Assembly: GCA_019745755.1 (NCBI GenBank)
Contig: JAIESS010000151.1
Coordinates: 1 to 10,881, forward strand
Direction: 5' to 3'
Source: Alphaproteobacteria bacterium
GTDB taxonomy: Bacteria; Pseudomonadota; Alphaproteobacteria; Paracaedibacterales; JAKBAR01
DNA: 10,881 nt
Part shown: positions 1 through 7,085 of the stretch, piece after piece
How positions within the stretch are numbered: the first letter of the stretch is position 1
Layout of the letters: every line of letters starts with the position of its first letter
The notes under the pieces: generated by a model
What the model saw: the letters and a program-made list of their open reading frames with translations, nothing else
Told to the model about the DNA's origin: nothing
Database searches by the model: none
Made by a program: the position numbers and the translations under genes

Positions 1-525
1 GGGTAGGCCAAGCATGCTCGCCACCTTGTCAAAGGCTTCACCTGCAGCATCATCAATGGTCTCACCGAGAAGTGTGTAGTGACCAAGGCTATGTGCTTCG
101 ATAAATTGACAATGGCCCCCGGAAGCAAGGAGCAAGAGAAAAGGAAATGCGACTTTGTCAGTGAGGCGTATGGTGAGAGCATGCCCTTCTAAATGATTGA
201 TGGCGATGAAGGGTTTGTTGAGAGCTGCGGCAAGGCCTTTCGCATACATGGCTCCCACCACAACGCCCCCAATGAGGCCGGGGCCGCAGGTGGCTGCAAT
301 GGCTGTGATGTCCTTTGGTGCAAGGCCACTTTTTTCAAAAGCAAGATCCACAAGGGGAGCAAGTTTTTCAAGATGAGCGCGGGCAGCAATTTCTGGCACA
401 ACACCACCATAAGACACATGATCCTCGATTTGAGAGTACAAAAGATTCACACGAATTTCCCCATCACCATCCACAATGGCAACCGACGTTTCATCACAAC
501 TTGTTTCAATGCCAAGGATATACAT
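1..525 (-). CDS. tsaD: tRNA N6-adenosine threonylcarbamoyltransferase TsaD (Gcp/Kae1), 3' end cut by window edge
   Basis: TsaD transfers the threonylcarbamoyl group from threonylcarbamoyl-AMP to A37 of ANN-decoding tRNAs, acting in the cytoplasm with TsaB and TsaE. The first 175 residues are present and the frame runs off the left edge. It opens with the ASKHA-fold ATPase segment [14 protein letters not shown] (5-18). The metal-binding motif HLEGH gives H111 and H115, followed by SGGHCQ (135-140) and [11 protein letters not shown] (158-168), all signatures of the Kae1/TsaD family. The start ATG at 523-525 gives the canonical [10 protein letters not shown]-terminus; no clear Shine-Dalgarno precedes it. 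It is divergent from the rhodanese-hemC pair, an arrangement common in Alphaproteobacteria. The usual length is about 340 residues, so roughly half is missing beyond the window. The identification is secure. Confidence 0.97.
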   Translation of the reverse strand, partial: MYILGIETSCDETSVAIVDGDGEIRVNLLYSQIEDHVSYGGVVPEIAARAHLEKLAPLVDLAFEKSGLAPKDITAIAATCGPGLIGGVVVGAMYAKGLAAALNKPFIAINHLEGHALTIRLTDKVAFPFLLLLASGGHCQFIEAHSLGHYTLLGETIDDAAGEAFDKVASMLGLP

Positions 526-634
526 TTGAATTTTGATGATACTTTTTTGTTTATTCACTAACTGGAAACCACCCTAACACTCTCTCATGTATTTTTTCTA
601 CGCTCGAAAAAATACTTTTTTAAAAGAGACATTC

Positions 635-643
635 TGATAGAAT
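635..643 (+). promoter_or_regulatory. candidate extended -10 promoter for the rhodanese-hemC transcript
   Basis: TGATAGAAT fits an extended -10 element (TGn followed by TAGAAT, five of six matches to TATAAT). It lies 45 bases before the rhodanese start codon, in the divergent tsaD/rhodanese gap. The region 17 bases upstream is only a T-rich stretch, with no good -35, which is typical when an extended -10 is used. Called by eye. Confidence 0.35.
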
Positions 644-688
644 GAATGTCAACAAATAATAAATCGTTCTCATCGTTAGGAAATCGCA

Positions 689-1210
689 ATGCACCATAAT
701 TTTGGAAATTTTTTTGTTATGGCCTTATTGATTGCAGCGAACCTCACAGCCTGTGATAAGGGCTCTCCTCAGAATGAGAACAATAACATAAAGGTAACAA
801 AAAATAGCTTGCAGGACTCAAAAAAAGCCGTTTCATTTTTTGAGGATGAACTCGATTTTAAAACCAACCCTCATGGCGCTAAGGCTGTTGTGGATGGTAA
901 GGTTAAAAATGTTACGATCGTTGATGTAAGGCGTGCCGATGCCTTTGAAAAAGGTCATATTCCAGGTGCTATTAATATTCCTTTTGATAAATTTAAGAAT
1001 TTTGATGGGGATGAGACGGAATTCAAAGGCCTTCGTAAGGATGGCTATAACTATATCTATTGTTATGAGCTTCAATGTAATTTAGCTGCAAAAGCGGCTA
1101 AGAAATTTGCTTCCCTCGGTTATCCCGTCAAAGAAATGGTTGGTGGTTTTGATGAGTGGGAGGATGAAGATGAGAACCCTGTGGAAACAGGGCCAGCATC
1201 ACAAAAATGA
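689..1210 (+). CDS. rhodanese-domain lipoprotein
   Basis: This is a predicted exported lipoprotein of 173 residues. The hydrophobic N-terminus ends in a lipobox LTAC, with C22 the likely lipidated residue, followed by a polar linker. Residues 70-160 form a single rhodanese domain: strand TIVDVR (76-81), the family motif FEKGHIPGAINIP (86-98), the active-site strand and loop YIYCYELQC (122-130), and a C-terminal GGFDEWE (152-158). C125 sits where the sulfur-carrying cysteine normally lies; a second cysteine, C130, follows in the same loop. Single-domain rhodaneses move sulfane sulfur or act in redox signalling; the substrate here cannot be read from sequence. The start at 689 is preceded by AGGA at 678-681. 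The stop overlaps the hemC start (ATGA, 1207-1210), so the two are probably translationally coupled. An envelope rhodanese coupled to hemC is unusual. Confidence 0.87.
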   Translation: MHHNFGNFFVMALLIAANLTACDKGSPQNENNNIKVTKNSLQDSKKAVSFFEDELDFKTNPHGAKAVVDGKVKNVTIVDVRRADAFEKGHIPGAINIPFDKFKNFDGDETEFKGLRKDGYNYIYCYELQCNLAAKAAKKFASLGYPVKEMVGGFDEWEDEDENPVETGPASQK

Positions 1211-2112
1211 CGCGCACATTTGTTATTGGCACCCGTGGAAGCCCTCTTGCCCTTGCACAAACAAAATTTGTGGAAGATTATCTTACGCATCTTCGCGTTG
1301 ATCACCGTATTCATACGATCAAAACAACAGGCGATAAAATTCAGGATAAACCTCTCTATGACATTGGGGGGAAGGCCCTGTTTTCCAAGGAAATTGAACG
1401 TAGTCTTTTTGAAAAAGAATGCGATATTGGTGTGCACTCGTTAAAGGATTTAGAGACGCCTCGTCCTCATGGTCTTGAACTTGTGGCATACCTTCCGAGA
1501 GCGGATGCGCGGGATGTTCTTGTGACCCGTTTTGACGCCGCAACAAACACCGTCCATGGTTGTCCAGTGGGTGATCTGCCTCAGGGGGTTACCCTTGGGA
1601 CATCGGCGCCCCGCCGTGCATCGCAATTGCATCATCATCGCCCTGATTTAAATATAATCTCCGTTCGCGGGAATGTTGGGACGCGCCTTAGTAAATTGGG
1701 ACAGGGGTATGACGCTATTGTTTTTGCCAAGGCTGGCCTTGATCGCCTTGGGATAAATATTGATCCAGCAGCAATTCTTGACCTTGATACTATGATCCCT
1801 GCAGTGGGACAGGGAATTATTGCTCTTGAATGTCGATCCGACGATAGTCAAACGAAGGATATTTTAAGGGGAATGAATGATCTTTTGTCCGAGAAAGCGG
1901 CCTTGGTTGAGCGTGGTTTTATTGAGCGCTTAGAAGGAGCATCTTGCCGCTCTGCCGTTGGTATTCACGCCGTATTGGATGGAACTCACATTCATCTTCG
2001 CATGATGGTGGAAAACAATGGTTTTCACACGACGTCAAAACTATTCCCCAGTGATACACCCATGGAAGAGATTTGGGATATACTACTTTGTGCTGCACGT
2101 GTTCAAAAATAA
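1207..2112 (+). CDS. hemC: porphobilinogen deaminase (hydroxymethylbilane synthase)
   Basis: HemC joins four porphobilinogens into hydroxymethylbilane in the cytoplasmic tetrapyrrole (heme) pathway. At 301 residues it has the normal family length. Visible hallmarks are the start GTRGSPLALAQ (8-18), the substrate-binding HSLKDLETP segment with the catalytic aspartate at D81, TLGTSAPRRASQL (129-141), SVRGNVGTRLSKL (152-164), AVGQGIIALECR (199-210), and LEGASCRSAVGIHA (242-255). C247 in the last motif is the residue that carries the dipyrromethane cofactor. All catalytic landmarks are kept, so it should be active. It overlaps the upstream rhodanese lipoprotein by four bases. The uroporphyrinogen-III synthase gene hemD, often next to hemC, is not in this window; an EVE-domain gene follows instead. 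Confidence 0.98.
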   Translation: MTRTFVIGTRGSPLALAQTKFVEDYLTHLRVDHRIHTIKTTGDKIQDKPLYDIGGKALFSKEIERSLFEKECDIGVHSLKDLETPRPHGLELVAYLPRADARDVLVTRFDAATNTVHGCPVGDLPQGVTLGTSAPRRASQLHHHRPDLNIISVRGNVGTRLSKLGQGYDAIVFAKAGLDRLGINIDPAAILDLDTMIPAVGQGIIALECRSDDSQTKDILRGMNDLLSEKAALVERGFIERLEGASCRSAVGIHAVLDGTHIHLRMMVENNGFHTTSKLFPSDTPMEEIWDILLCAARVQK

Positions 2113-2172
2113 GACTAGAAGCTGCCCGAGTATAGTTCAAAAAAAGAGATGCAGATGGTATTTTCACTACAA

Positions 2173-2196
2173 ATAGAGTAGCCTAAACTCTATAAA
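2173..2196 (+). promoter_or_regulatory. short inverted repeat and TATAAA box upstream of the EVE gene
   Basis: The 104-base gap between hemC and the EVE gene holds a 7-base inverted repeat, ATAGAGT (2173-2179) and ACTCTAT (2187-2193), around a 7-base loop. A TATAAA box (2191-2196) overlaps its right arm and could be a -10 element, giving a very short leader before the GAGG ribosome-binding site at 2203-2206. No good -35 is visible. No T-run follows the hairpin on the plus strand, so a terminator for hemC is not well supported; an operator is possible. Confidence 0.25.
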
Positions 2197-2216
2197 TAAA
2201 GTGAGGAAAGTCTGAT

Positions 2217-2621
2217 ATGTTGTGGCTTGTTAAAACGGAACCAGGGAACTGGTCCTGGCAAGATCAGGTACGGGAAAAAACCACAAAATGGGATGGCGTC
2301 CGCAATTATCAAGCCCGCAATAATATGAAGGCTATGAAGCTTGGAGACCGTTGTTTTCTTTATCACTCCGCCACAAAAGAACCCGCCATCATGGGGATAG
2401 TCACCGTGATTAAGCTTTATGAGTCTGAACCAGATGAACCTACATTTGGCTATGTCACTGTGGAATGTGTAGCACCCCTGGACCACCCCGTAACACTTCG
2501 ACGTATCAAAGAAGATCCTCATCTATCAGAGCTGGCTCTTGTCAAACAATCACGCCTTTCTGTCATGCCCATTTCCGAAGAAGCCTGGGACATTATCATA
2601 GGTATGAGCAAAAACGCATGA
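2217..2621 (+). CDS. EVE-domain (thymocyte nuclear protein 1-like) protein
   Basis: A 134-residue protein made almost wholly of one EVE domain. It has the family start WLVKTEPGNWSWQD (3-16), WDGVRNYQARNNMKAM (25-40), LGDRCFLYHSA (42-52), and the C-terminal SELALVKQSRLSVMPIS (104-120). EVE domains are PUA/YTH-like folds that recognise modified bases in DNA or RNA; the target of the short stand-alone bacterial type is not established. In Alphaproteobacteria this gene often lies in the tsaD/gpsA/hemC neighbourhood, as here. A ribosome-binding site GAGG lies at 2203-2206. The stop overlaps the start of the next gene, a membrane glycan enzyme, by ATGA (2618-2621). This coupling more likely reflects genome compaction than a shared function. 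Confidence 0.92.
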   Translation: MLWLVKTEPGNWSWQDQVREKTTKWDGVRNYQARNNMKAMKLGDRCFLYHSATKEPAIMGIVTVIKLYESEPDEPTFGYVTVECVAPLDHPVTLRRIKEDPHLSELALVKQSRLSVMPISEEAWDIIIGMSKNA

Positions 2622-3874
2622 TGTCACGCTGGCTACCTTTCCTTCTTGCGGCACTTATTCTTCTTATGCCTTTAGAGGCTTTTGTCTCCCCAAAATCCAT
2701 GATAGGAACCGTTGTACTTTTCGCCTGCTGGGGATTTATTTTTGAACATAAGAAACCTATAAAACCAACCTTTGTTGAGTTCCTCGTTCTTATTTTTACT
2801 CTCTTGGGTTTTTTATCCCTCATATGGTCTATTCATCCACATGCTAGCGCAGAGGTTTTCCTAAAATTATCTGCACTTGGCCTTATAAGCATTGGTTTGT
2901 CACGGTTCTTTCGACTTGGAGACCAACTTTCTCTTCCAAAAGTGGAGCTTCATCTTTATAAGAGCCTCACAAAATGTGGTGAAGATAATTTTCTCCAAAA
3001 GAACTTCAGCATCTTTTTGACTATTGGACATATATTGGCCTGTCTTTATGTTCTGACAAATGAATTAGCAAATCTTCACTTGTCACATATGAAAAATCTT
3101 ATTCAAGGCGGCCTTTTTCTTAGCCTTAGTTTCTGGGTTGTTCTCTATACTCTTTGGAAGACTCCCTTAAAAATATATTGGCGCGCAGCCATTCTTGCGA
3201 GTATTACCCTCCTGACACTTATGGCACTCCATTACGTTCATTGTGATACAGCTGGGTTAGGGGTTGTTTTGGGTGGAGGGGTTGCTCTTCTTTTATATAA
3301 GTGCAAAGATCTTAAAACTCTCCAAGCCATTGAATTCCTCGTTGTCTTAGCTTTTCTCTTCACACCCGCAATCTGTTTCTATGCCTTTAAGCCGGACTAT
3401 TTTGCCCAGTATAATACCTACATTAAAGATCCGAGCTATCTTCACCGTATAAAAATATGGCATGAGACAGCTATTAAAATTGCTGAAAACCCCCTCCTTG
3501 GATACGGGCTCAATAGCTCACGATATGTTGGAGGCAAGGAAAAATTTGATCTTGAGTTCAAAAACACAAAGGGAAAAACACAAACAGTCAAAGCTGAGAA
3601 AATGGGCATGCATCCCCACAACATCGCCCTTCAATTATGGCTCGAGTTAGGGTTTATAGGTGCGTTGCTTGGGGGTATGATCACGGCTTTTTTCTTTGGT
3701 ATCATTTACCACATAAAAGATACATCGAAGCGTTTTTTCTATTTCGGTTTTTTCACATCCGCCATGCTTACCTTTTGGGTTAATATTGGTGCTTTTCAAA
3801 CATGGTGGCTTTCGAGTATTCTTTTTTTAATTCATTTGTTTAATGACTCGTGGAAGAATAAAAGAGACTCATGA
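2618..3874 (+). CDS. O-antigen ligase/polymerase family (Wzy_C/WaaL-like) membrane protein
   Basis: A polytopic inner-membrane protein of 418 residues with about ten hydrophobic segments, and a large periplasmic loop (about 255-350) before the last membrane segments. That loop has the O-antigen ligase family pattern: R277 and W281 in LHRIKIWHETA, then NPLLGYG (291-297), then HPHNIALQLWLELGFIG (332-348). Members either attach polymerised O-antigen to lipid A-core (WaaL) or polymerise or transfer other glycans in the periplasm; the two cannot be told apart here. The start was set at the ATG at 2618, overlapping the EVE stop, because it gives a clean membrane-anchor N-terminus (MMSRWLPFLLAALILL). 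The open frame extends further upstream, but that part lies within the EVE gene and is not membrane-like. The next ATG at 2621 is equally possible. It overlaps the downstream FlaA1-like gene by ATGA, so both probably act in surface polysaccharide synthesis. Confidence 0.87.
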   Translation: MMSRWLPFLLAALILLMPLEAFVSPKSMIGTVVLFACWGFIFEHKKPIKPTFVEFLVLIFTLLGFLSLIWSIHPHASAEVFLKLSALGLISIGLSRFFRLGDQLSLPKVELHLYKSLTKCGEDNFLQKNFSIFLTIGHILACLYVLTNELANLHLSHMKNLIQGGLFLSLSFWVVLYTLWKTPLKIYWRAAILASITLLTLMALHYVHCDTAGLGVVLGGGVALLLYKCKDLKTLQAIEFLVVLAFLFTPAICFYAFKPDYFAQYNTYIKDPSYLHRIKIWHETAIKIAENPLLGYGLNSSRYVGGKEKFDLEFKNTKGKTQTVKAEKMGMHPHNIALQLWLELGFIGALLGGMITAFFFGIIYHIKDTSKRFFYFGFFTSAMLTFWVNIGAFQTWWLSSILFLIHLFNDSWKNKRDS

Positions 3875-5850
3875 AAAGTTGTTTGAAAAATAAATTTTAT
3901 ATATCTTTAAATAAAATAAAAGAAATTACCACAAAGTCTGATCGTGTTTTTAAAAAAATGTGGGCTGTTCTTGCCCCTCTTTATAATCATTATCTTAAAA
4001 AGTCCATCCACTTTTCCATTCAACGCACATCAACCTATATCGATACACATAAAAATTTGGCCTATAGCGTCCTTGCCTTTGATAGTATTATTGCGTTTTT
4101 TGCTATCCCTTTGGCCCTGTATTTTAAAATTGGGGATGAGTTTTTTGATTACACCCAAGGTTATCTTGTGAAGATGAGCCTCTGTTTTACATTGTGCGCT
4201 CTTTCTTATTTTACGATTTTGAACACCTATCAAGCCATGTGGCGCTACCTCGAAACGTCTGATATTTTGCGCCACATCGCCGCCATCACACTTGCTGTTA
4301 TTACTTTTATTCCACTCAAGCGTATGCTCAGTCAAGATGAGGAAATGCCAGGATTTATTCTACTGCTTGCATGGGTTGTTTTCCTTCTTATCACACTTGC
4401 ACCACGTTTTTTTAGCAATATTCATCATCATCGCCGCGACGCACGTCTTGCGCTACGCCCCCCTCTTTTAATTCTAGGAACAGATGATCGGACAGAACTT
4501 TTTCTTAAGGAAATAGAGCAAATTGATGATTTTCCCTATATGCCTTACGGTCTAATTTCTCTTCGCGCGGATGAAGTTGGCCTTAATATTCACAGCATCC
4601 CGGTTGTGGCGAGTATGAGGGATATGGGGCACTGGTTAAACAATCAAAGCCAAACATTTCGCCTTGTTATTATTGAGCATCCGGGTAAACATCTCAGTGA
4701 AGTTTTGCGCCTTGCCAATGAAAAAAACATTCAACTTCTGCGCCCAACAACAACCTTTGCCTTAGATAATTCAGAGTTAAAAGAGCTCTCTGTAGAGTCC
4801 CTTTTTAAGGATCCTGTCATCGATTTCACAAAAGAACACAAAGCTCATATCAAGGATAAAACTGTTTTAATTATGGGTGCAGGGAGTTATGTTTTTAAAT
4901 CTCTTATTCTTTCTGCCCTTGATCTCAAAGCTAAAAAAATTATCTTAGCTGATCAATCCTATGAGGCATTAAAACACTTATCCCATTTTTTAAACCAGCA
5001 TGCTCACCCTCCCAAACGCTATGCACTTCGGGTTGTTGATATGAACGATCAGGCCATGATGGAGCATATAATTGAAACAACACAGCCCGATATTATTATC
5101 CACACACCGCTCATGCCTTGGGCCGGCGATGAGAATAGACTTGCCTATGTTCGCACCAATATCCTTGCCACAGAATTTCTCTCATTCCTTGCACACAAAC
5201 ATAGGATAGCCCAATGCCTTCTCTTGTTTGAAAAATCATACCTTCCTGTCACTCATTTTTATGAAGCCCTTATTAAATCAGCCTTCATGCGTTATAACCA
5301 TGACACAAAAACTGATTATCTGATTGCGAATGTAGAAAATATTATTGGTAGTTCAGCGTCTCTCACTGCGCACATTCAGCAACAAATCAATGAAGAAAGA
5401 ACGATCACTCTCGATCTCCCAGAAACAAAAACATCTTGTATCACAGCGCAACAACTGGGAACTCTAATGCTACAAGCTCTCTGTGATTTTAAGGCTTGCC
5501 GTAATGTTCTTGAATATACAATGACAACACAACGAAGCGTCTATATCTGCGATCTAGCAAAACACATGCTCTCTCTTGGTAAAGGCGTTCAAGATACAGC
5601 GGATAATGACAGTGCAGACAACAATAAACTCATTACATTTTCAAAGGTGGCAAAGAAGGTTCCTCTCTCCCGTGTAAAAGATGTCACAACAAAAAACCCC
5701 TACATTCTGGCAAAGGAATATATCGCCTGGACAGAAGCTGAAAATCTTCAACAGATTTTAGAAGCTGCGGATAATTGCAATGAAAAAACACTCAATGATC
5801 TCCTCACCAATCACAAGGAAATTGTTTATCTCCCTCAACATGCAGCTTAA
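3871..5850 (+). CDS. FlaA1/WbpM/CapD-type polysaccharide biosynthesis protein with degenerate catalytic motifs
   Basis: The architecture is that of membrane-bound nucleotide-sugar 4,6-dehydratases (WbpM, CapD). There is an N-terminal extension (1-60), about four membrane segments (62-178), a first Rossmann-like domain (195-295) with LLILGTDD, and a second SDR-like domain (325-600). Homology to the SDR domain is clear from ordered landmarks: VLIMGAG (332-338), PDIIIHTPL (406-414), NVENIIGSSASL (487-498), and RSVYICDLAKHML (555-567). However, the usual TGAGGSIGSE cofactor loop reads GAGSYVFKS, and the STDKAVxPxxxMGxxK catalytic stretch reads LFEKSYLPVTHFYEALIK (452-469), with the catalytic Met replaced and the Lys lost or displaced. 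NAD binding and dehydratase activity are therefore doubtful. The gene is coupled by ATGA to the O-antigen ligase-type gene, so a glycan role is likely. Length 659 matches the family. Confidence 0.86.
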   Translation: MKSCLKNKFYISLNKIKEITTKSDRVFKKMWAVLAPLYNHYLKKSIHFSIQRTSTYIDTHKNLAYSVLAFDSIIAFFAIPLALYFKIGDEFFDYTQGYLVKMSLCFTLCALSYFTILNTYQAMWRYLETSDILRHIAAITLAVITFIPLKRMLSQDEEMPGFILLLAWVVFLLITLAPRFFSNIHHHRRDARLALRPPLLILGTDDRTELFLKEIEQIDDFPYMPYGLISLRADEVGLNIHSIPVVASMRDMGHWLNNQSQTFRLVIIEHPGKHLSEVLRLANEKNIQLLRPTTTFALDNSELKELSVESLFKDPVIDFTKEHKAHIKDKTVLIMGAGSYVFKSLILSALDLKAKKIILADQSYEALKHLSHFLNQHAHPPKRYALRVVDMNDQAMMEHIIETTQPDIIIHTPLMPWAGDENRLAYVRTNILATEFLSFLAHKHRIAQCLLLFEKSYLPVTHFYEALIKSAFMRYNHDTKTDYLIANVENIIGSSASLTAHIQQQINEERTITLDLPETKTSCITAQQLGTLMLQALCDFKACRNVLEYTMTTQRSVYICDLAKHMLSLGKGVQDTADNDSADNNKLITFSKVAKKVPLSRVKDVTTKNPYILAKEYIAWTEAENLQQILEAADNCNEKTLNDLLTNHKEIVYLPQHAA

Positions 5851-5855
5851 ATACT

Positions 5856-6362
5856 CTAACCAAGTGGTTTATAACCGTTTTCAGGGGGCTTTGCAAAAAA
5901 GTAGCTATCGATAAGAACAGCTTTCACCTTATCATTTCCCAAGACTTTATTCGTAATAAGCTGGAGTATGTTTTTGATATTATCAAGCCTTGGTTCCACA
6001 GTGCCCGTGATCCAAAATTGGCTTAAAATATTAGAAAGTTGAATGATAAATTCACTTTGAAGACGGGGAGCAATAGCTTTAACATACTCAAAATCCTCTT
6101 TTTTTTCGGCAAAAAGATTAATCTTAATACGAATATACCCCTTAATCTCATCATGTTTAATGATACTAATCGTCAAAGGGCCAATGCCAAGATAGGGACC
6201 ATTTTCCCCTGGAGCATCACCGCCTCCCCCATGTCCACCACCACCTTCTCCACCTGATTCGTGCTTTTTATCAGAAGGCGGTTTTTCCTCCCCTCCGCCG
6301 CCGTGCTCTTCACTGCAAACAGAAGACATTGCAAACATTAAAATAAGAAAAAAATAAACCAC
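5856..6362 (-). CDS. exported Gly/His-rich protein with FliL-like domain
   Basis: A 168-residue protein with an N-terminal hydrophobic signal (about 1-17, cleavage likely near VCS-EEH). A low-complexity linker rich in Gly, His and Glu follows (18-55). The folded part (58-158) resembles the periplasmic domain of FliL and a related secreted family in Alphaproteobacteria: GPLTISIIKHDEIKGYIRIKI, then AIAPRLQSEFIIQLSNIL and VKAVLIDSYF. FliL stabilises the flagellar stator, but no other flagellar gene is here and there is no membrane anchor beyond the signal, so a flagellar role is not claimed. The GTG at 6360-6362 was chosen because an in-frame TGA lies three codons upstream and the GTG includes the full hydrophobic stretch; ATG codons at residues 9 and 12 would cut it. 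No ribosome-binding site is evident. It converges on the FlaA1-like gene with a 5-base gap. Confidence 0.82.
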   Translation of the reverse strand: MVYFFLILMFAMSSVCSEEHGGGGEEKPPSDKKHESGGEGGGGHGGGGDAPGENGPYLGIGPLTISIIKHDEIKGYIRIKINLFAEKKEDFEYVKAIAPRLQSEFIIQLSNILSQFWITGTVEPRLDNIKNILQLITNKVLGNDKVKAVLIDSYFFAKPPENGYKPLG

Positions 6363-6398
6363 GCGATATCAAACATTGTATGCCAATATGTATAGTCT

Positions 6399-6433
6399 AA
6401 AAAAAGAGTATTAAGAAAGTGTTAGGAACTTTC
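6399..6433 (-). terminator. possible weak terminator downstream of the nusB/RNA region
   Basis: Read on the minus strand, GAAAGT (6433-6428) can pair with ACTTTC (6420-6415) around a 7-base loop. An interrupted T-rich tract follows, ending in seven or more T's (about 6406-6399). The stem is short and AT-rich and the T-run is offset by about eight bases, so this is a weak candidate for ending transcripts from nusB or the region after it. Confidence 0.3.
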
Positions 6434-6455
6434 AACAAAATGGTTTGAGAGCCTA

Positions 6456-6597
6456 TTGTCCCTACATCTTCGAGGCGGCCTCTTTCTCGGAGGCAACCTT
6501 TCATAATGACGCAAACACTCCACCTCTCCTGTGCATTGCAACAAACACATCACAGCGCTGAATGGGGCCGCCCCCTGACTTTTTGAAACGATGACAA
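6456..6597 (-). ncRNA. candidate structured RNA or structured 3' region after nusB
   Basis: Most of the 254-base gap between nusB and the FliL-like gene lacks a convincing reading frame but can fold on the minus strand as one long hairpin-like domain. Nested pairings seen by eye are 6593-6597 with 6456-6460 (TTGTC/GACAA), 6590-6592 with 6466-6468, 6585-6587 with 6469-6471, and a GC-rich 9-base helix, 6566-6574 with 6472-6480. The last helix is complete on the minus strand because it contains one G-U pair; on the plus strand the same position is an A-C mismatch. That favours minus-strand transcription. A poor promoter candidate (TTGTGC, 19 bases, TATATT at 6614-6609) overlaps the end of nusB. 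The overall shape recalls 6S RNA, but I could not match its conserved bases. The class is unknown and it may only be an untranslated tail of the nusB transcript. Confidence 0.35.
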
Positions 6598-6616
6598 GAA
6601 GAGATGCAAATATACG

Positions 6617-7078
6617 CTAGGAGGTTTTTCCGCGCACAAGTATGCCTATTTTATCCATAGCCACGTGAACAAAATTTACTTCCCCTTGAGCAAAAAATGT
6701 CTTAGAAATTTCAAGATATTCGTTGATAATAACGGCTAGCGGTGTCTCAAGCATGAACATGACTTCATAGGTGCTGGCCCTTAAAATGGCGCGAATGACG
6801 GCATCAAGACGCTCAAGTGCCCACCCTTCTTGAAGCATTTCCTTGATTTGGGCATCAATGACCTCTTGGTGATCTTGCACACCTTGGACGAGCATTTCAA
6901 AGAGAGCTTCGTCACTATCCGTTGCCAAATCATGTTCTGGATTATTGAGATGATCCCGCGCAAATTCATTCATAATAAATCGAAGAGGTTGATCTGAATG
7001 CTCGCGTTGATAAAGAGCTTGCACCGCAAAAAAGCGTGCAGCACGTCGTTTTGTAAATTTTTTCAAGAGAGTACTCAT
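6617..7078 (-). CDS. nusB: transcription antitermination factor NusB
   Basis: NusB binds boxA RNA with NusE (ribosomal protein S10) and helps RNA polymerase resist termination on rRNA operons. Its 153 residues are typical of the family. Landmarks are RRAARFFAVQALYQ (11-24), which is the N-terminal helix carrying the Arg-rich RNA-binding surface, LERLDAVIRAILRASTYEV (88-106), TPLAVIINEYLEISKTFF (111-128), and the ending VNFVHVAMDKI (134-144), the usual FVNGVLDKI position. The start ATG is at 7076-7078, seven bases after the stop of the RibH-like gene, the common ribH-nusB order in Alphaproteobacteria, so both are almost certainly on one transcript. No strong ribosome-binding site precedes it, suggesting coupling to translation of the upstream gene. 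No thiL or other usual follower is present downstream. Confidence 0.96.
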   Translation of the reverse strand: MSTLLKKFTKRRAARFFAVQALYQREHSDQPLRFIMNEFARDHLNNPEHDLATDSDEALFEMLVQGVQDHQEVIDAQIKEMLQEGWALERLDAVIRAILRASTYEVMFMLETPLAVIINEYLEISKTFFAQGEVNFVHVAMDKIGILVRGKTS

Positions 7079-7085
7079 AGGATGG

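Noticed and set aside
193..561. Plus-strand reading frame of 122 codons over the tsaD region
   Set aside because: It is the antisense shadow of tsaD, whose minus-strand frame shows every family motif.
601..626. A-run/T-run hairpin between tsaD and the rhodanese gene as a terminator
   Set aside because: It contains only A-T pairs around a 3-base loop and lies between divergent gene starts, where no terminator is expected.
2201..2211. GAGGAAAGTC resembling a conserved RNase P RNA segment
   Set aside because: It is the ribosome-binding site of the EVE gene; none of the other RNase P RNA elements surrounds it.
2465..2617. Upstream extension of the O-antigen ligase-type frame into the EVE gene
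   Set aside because: The extra residues are polar and family-unlike and lie entirely within the EVE coding sequence; the ATGA overlap at 2618 gives a natural start.
6456..6597. Firm assignment of the post-nusB region as 6S RNA
   Set aside because: The hairpin-like outline and a CCGAGAAAG-type stretch are suggestive, but I could not align the central bubble or the conserved flanks; left as an unclassified candidate.
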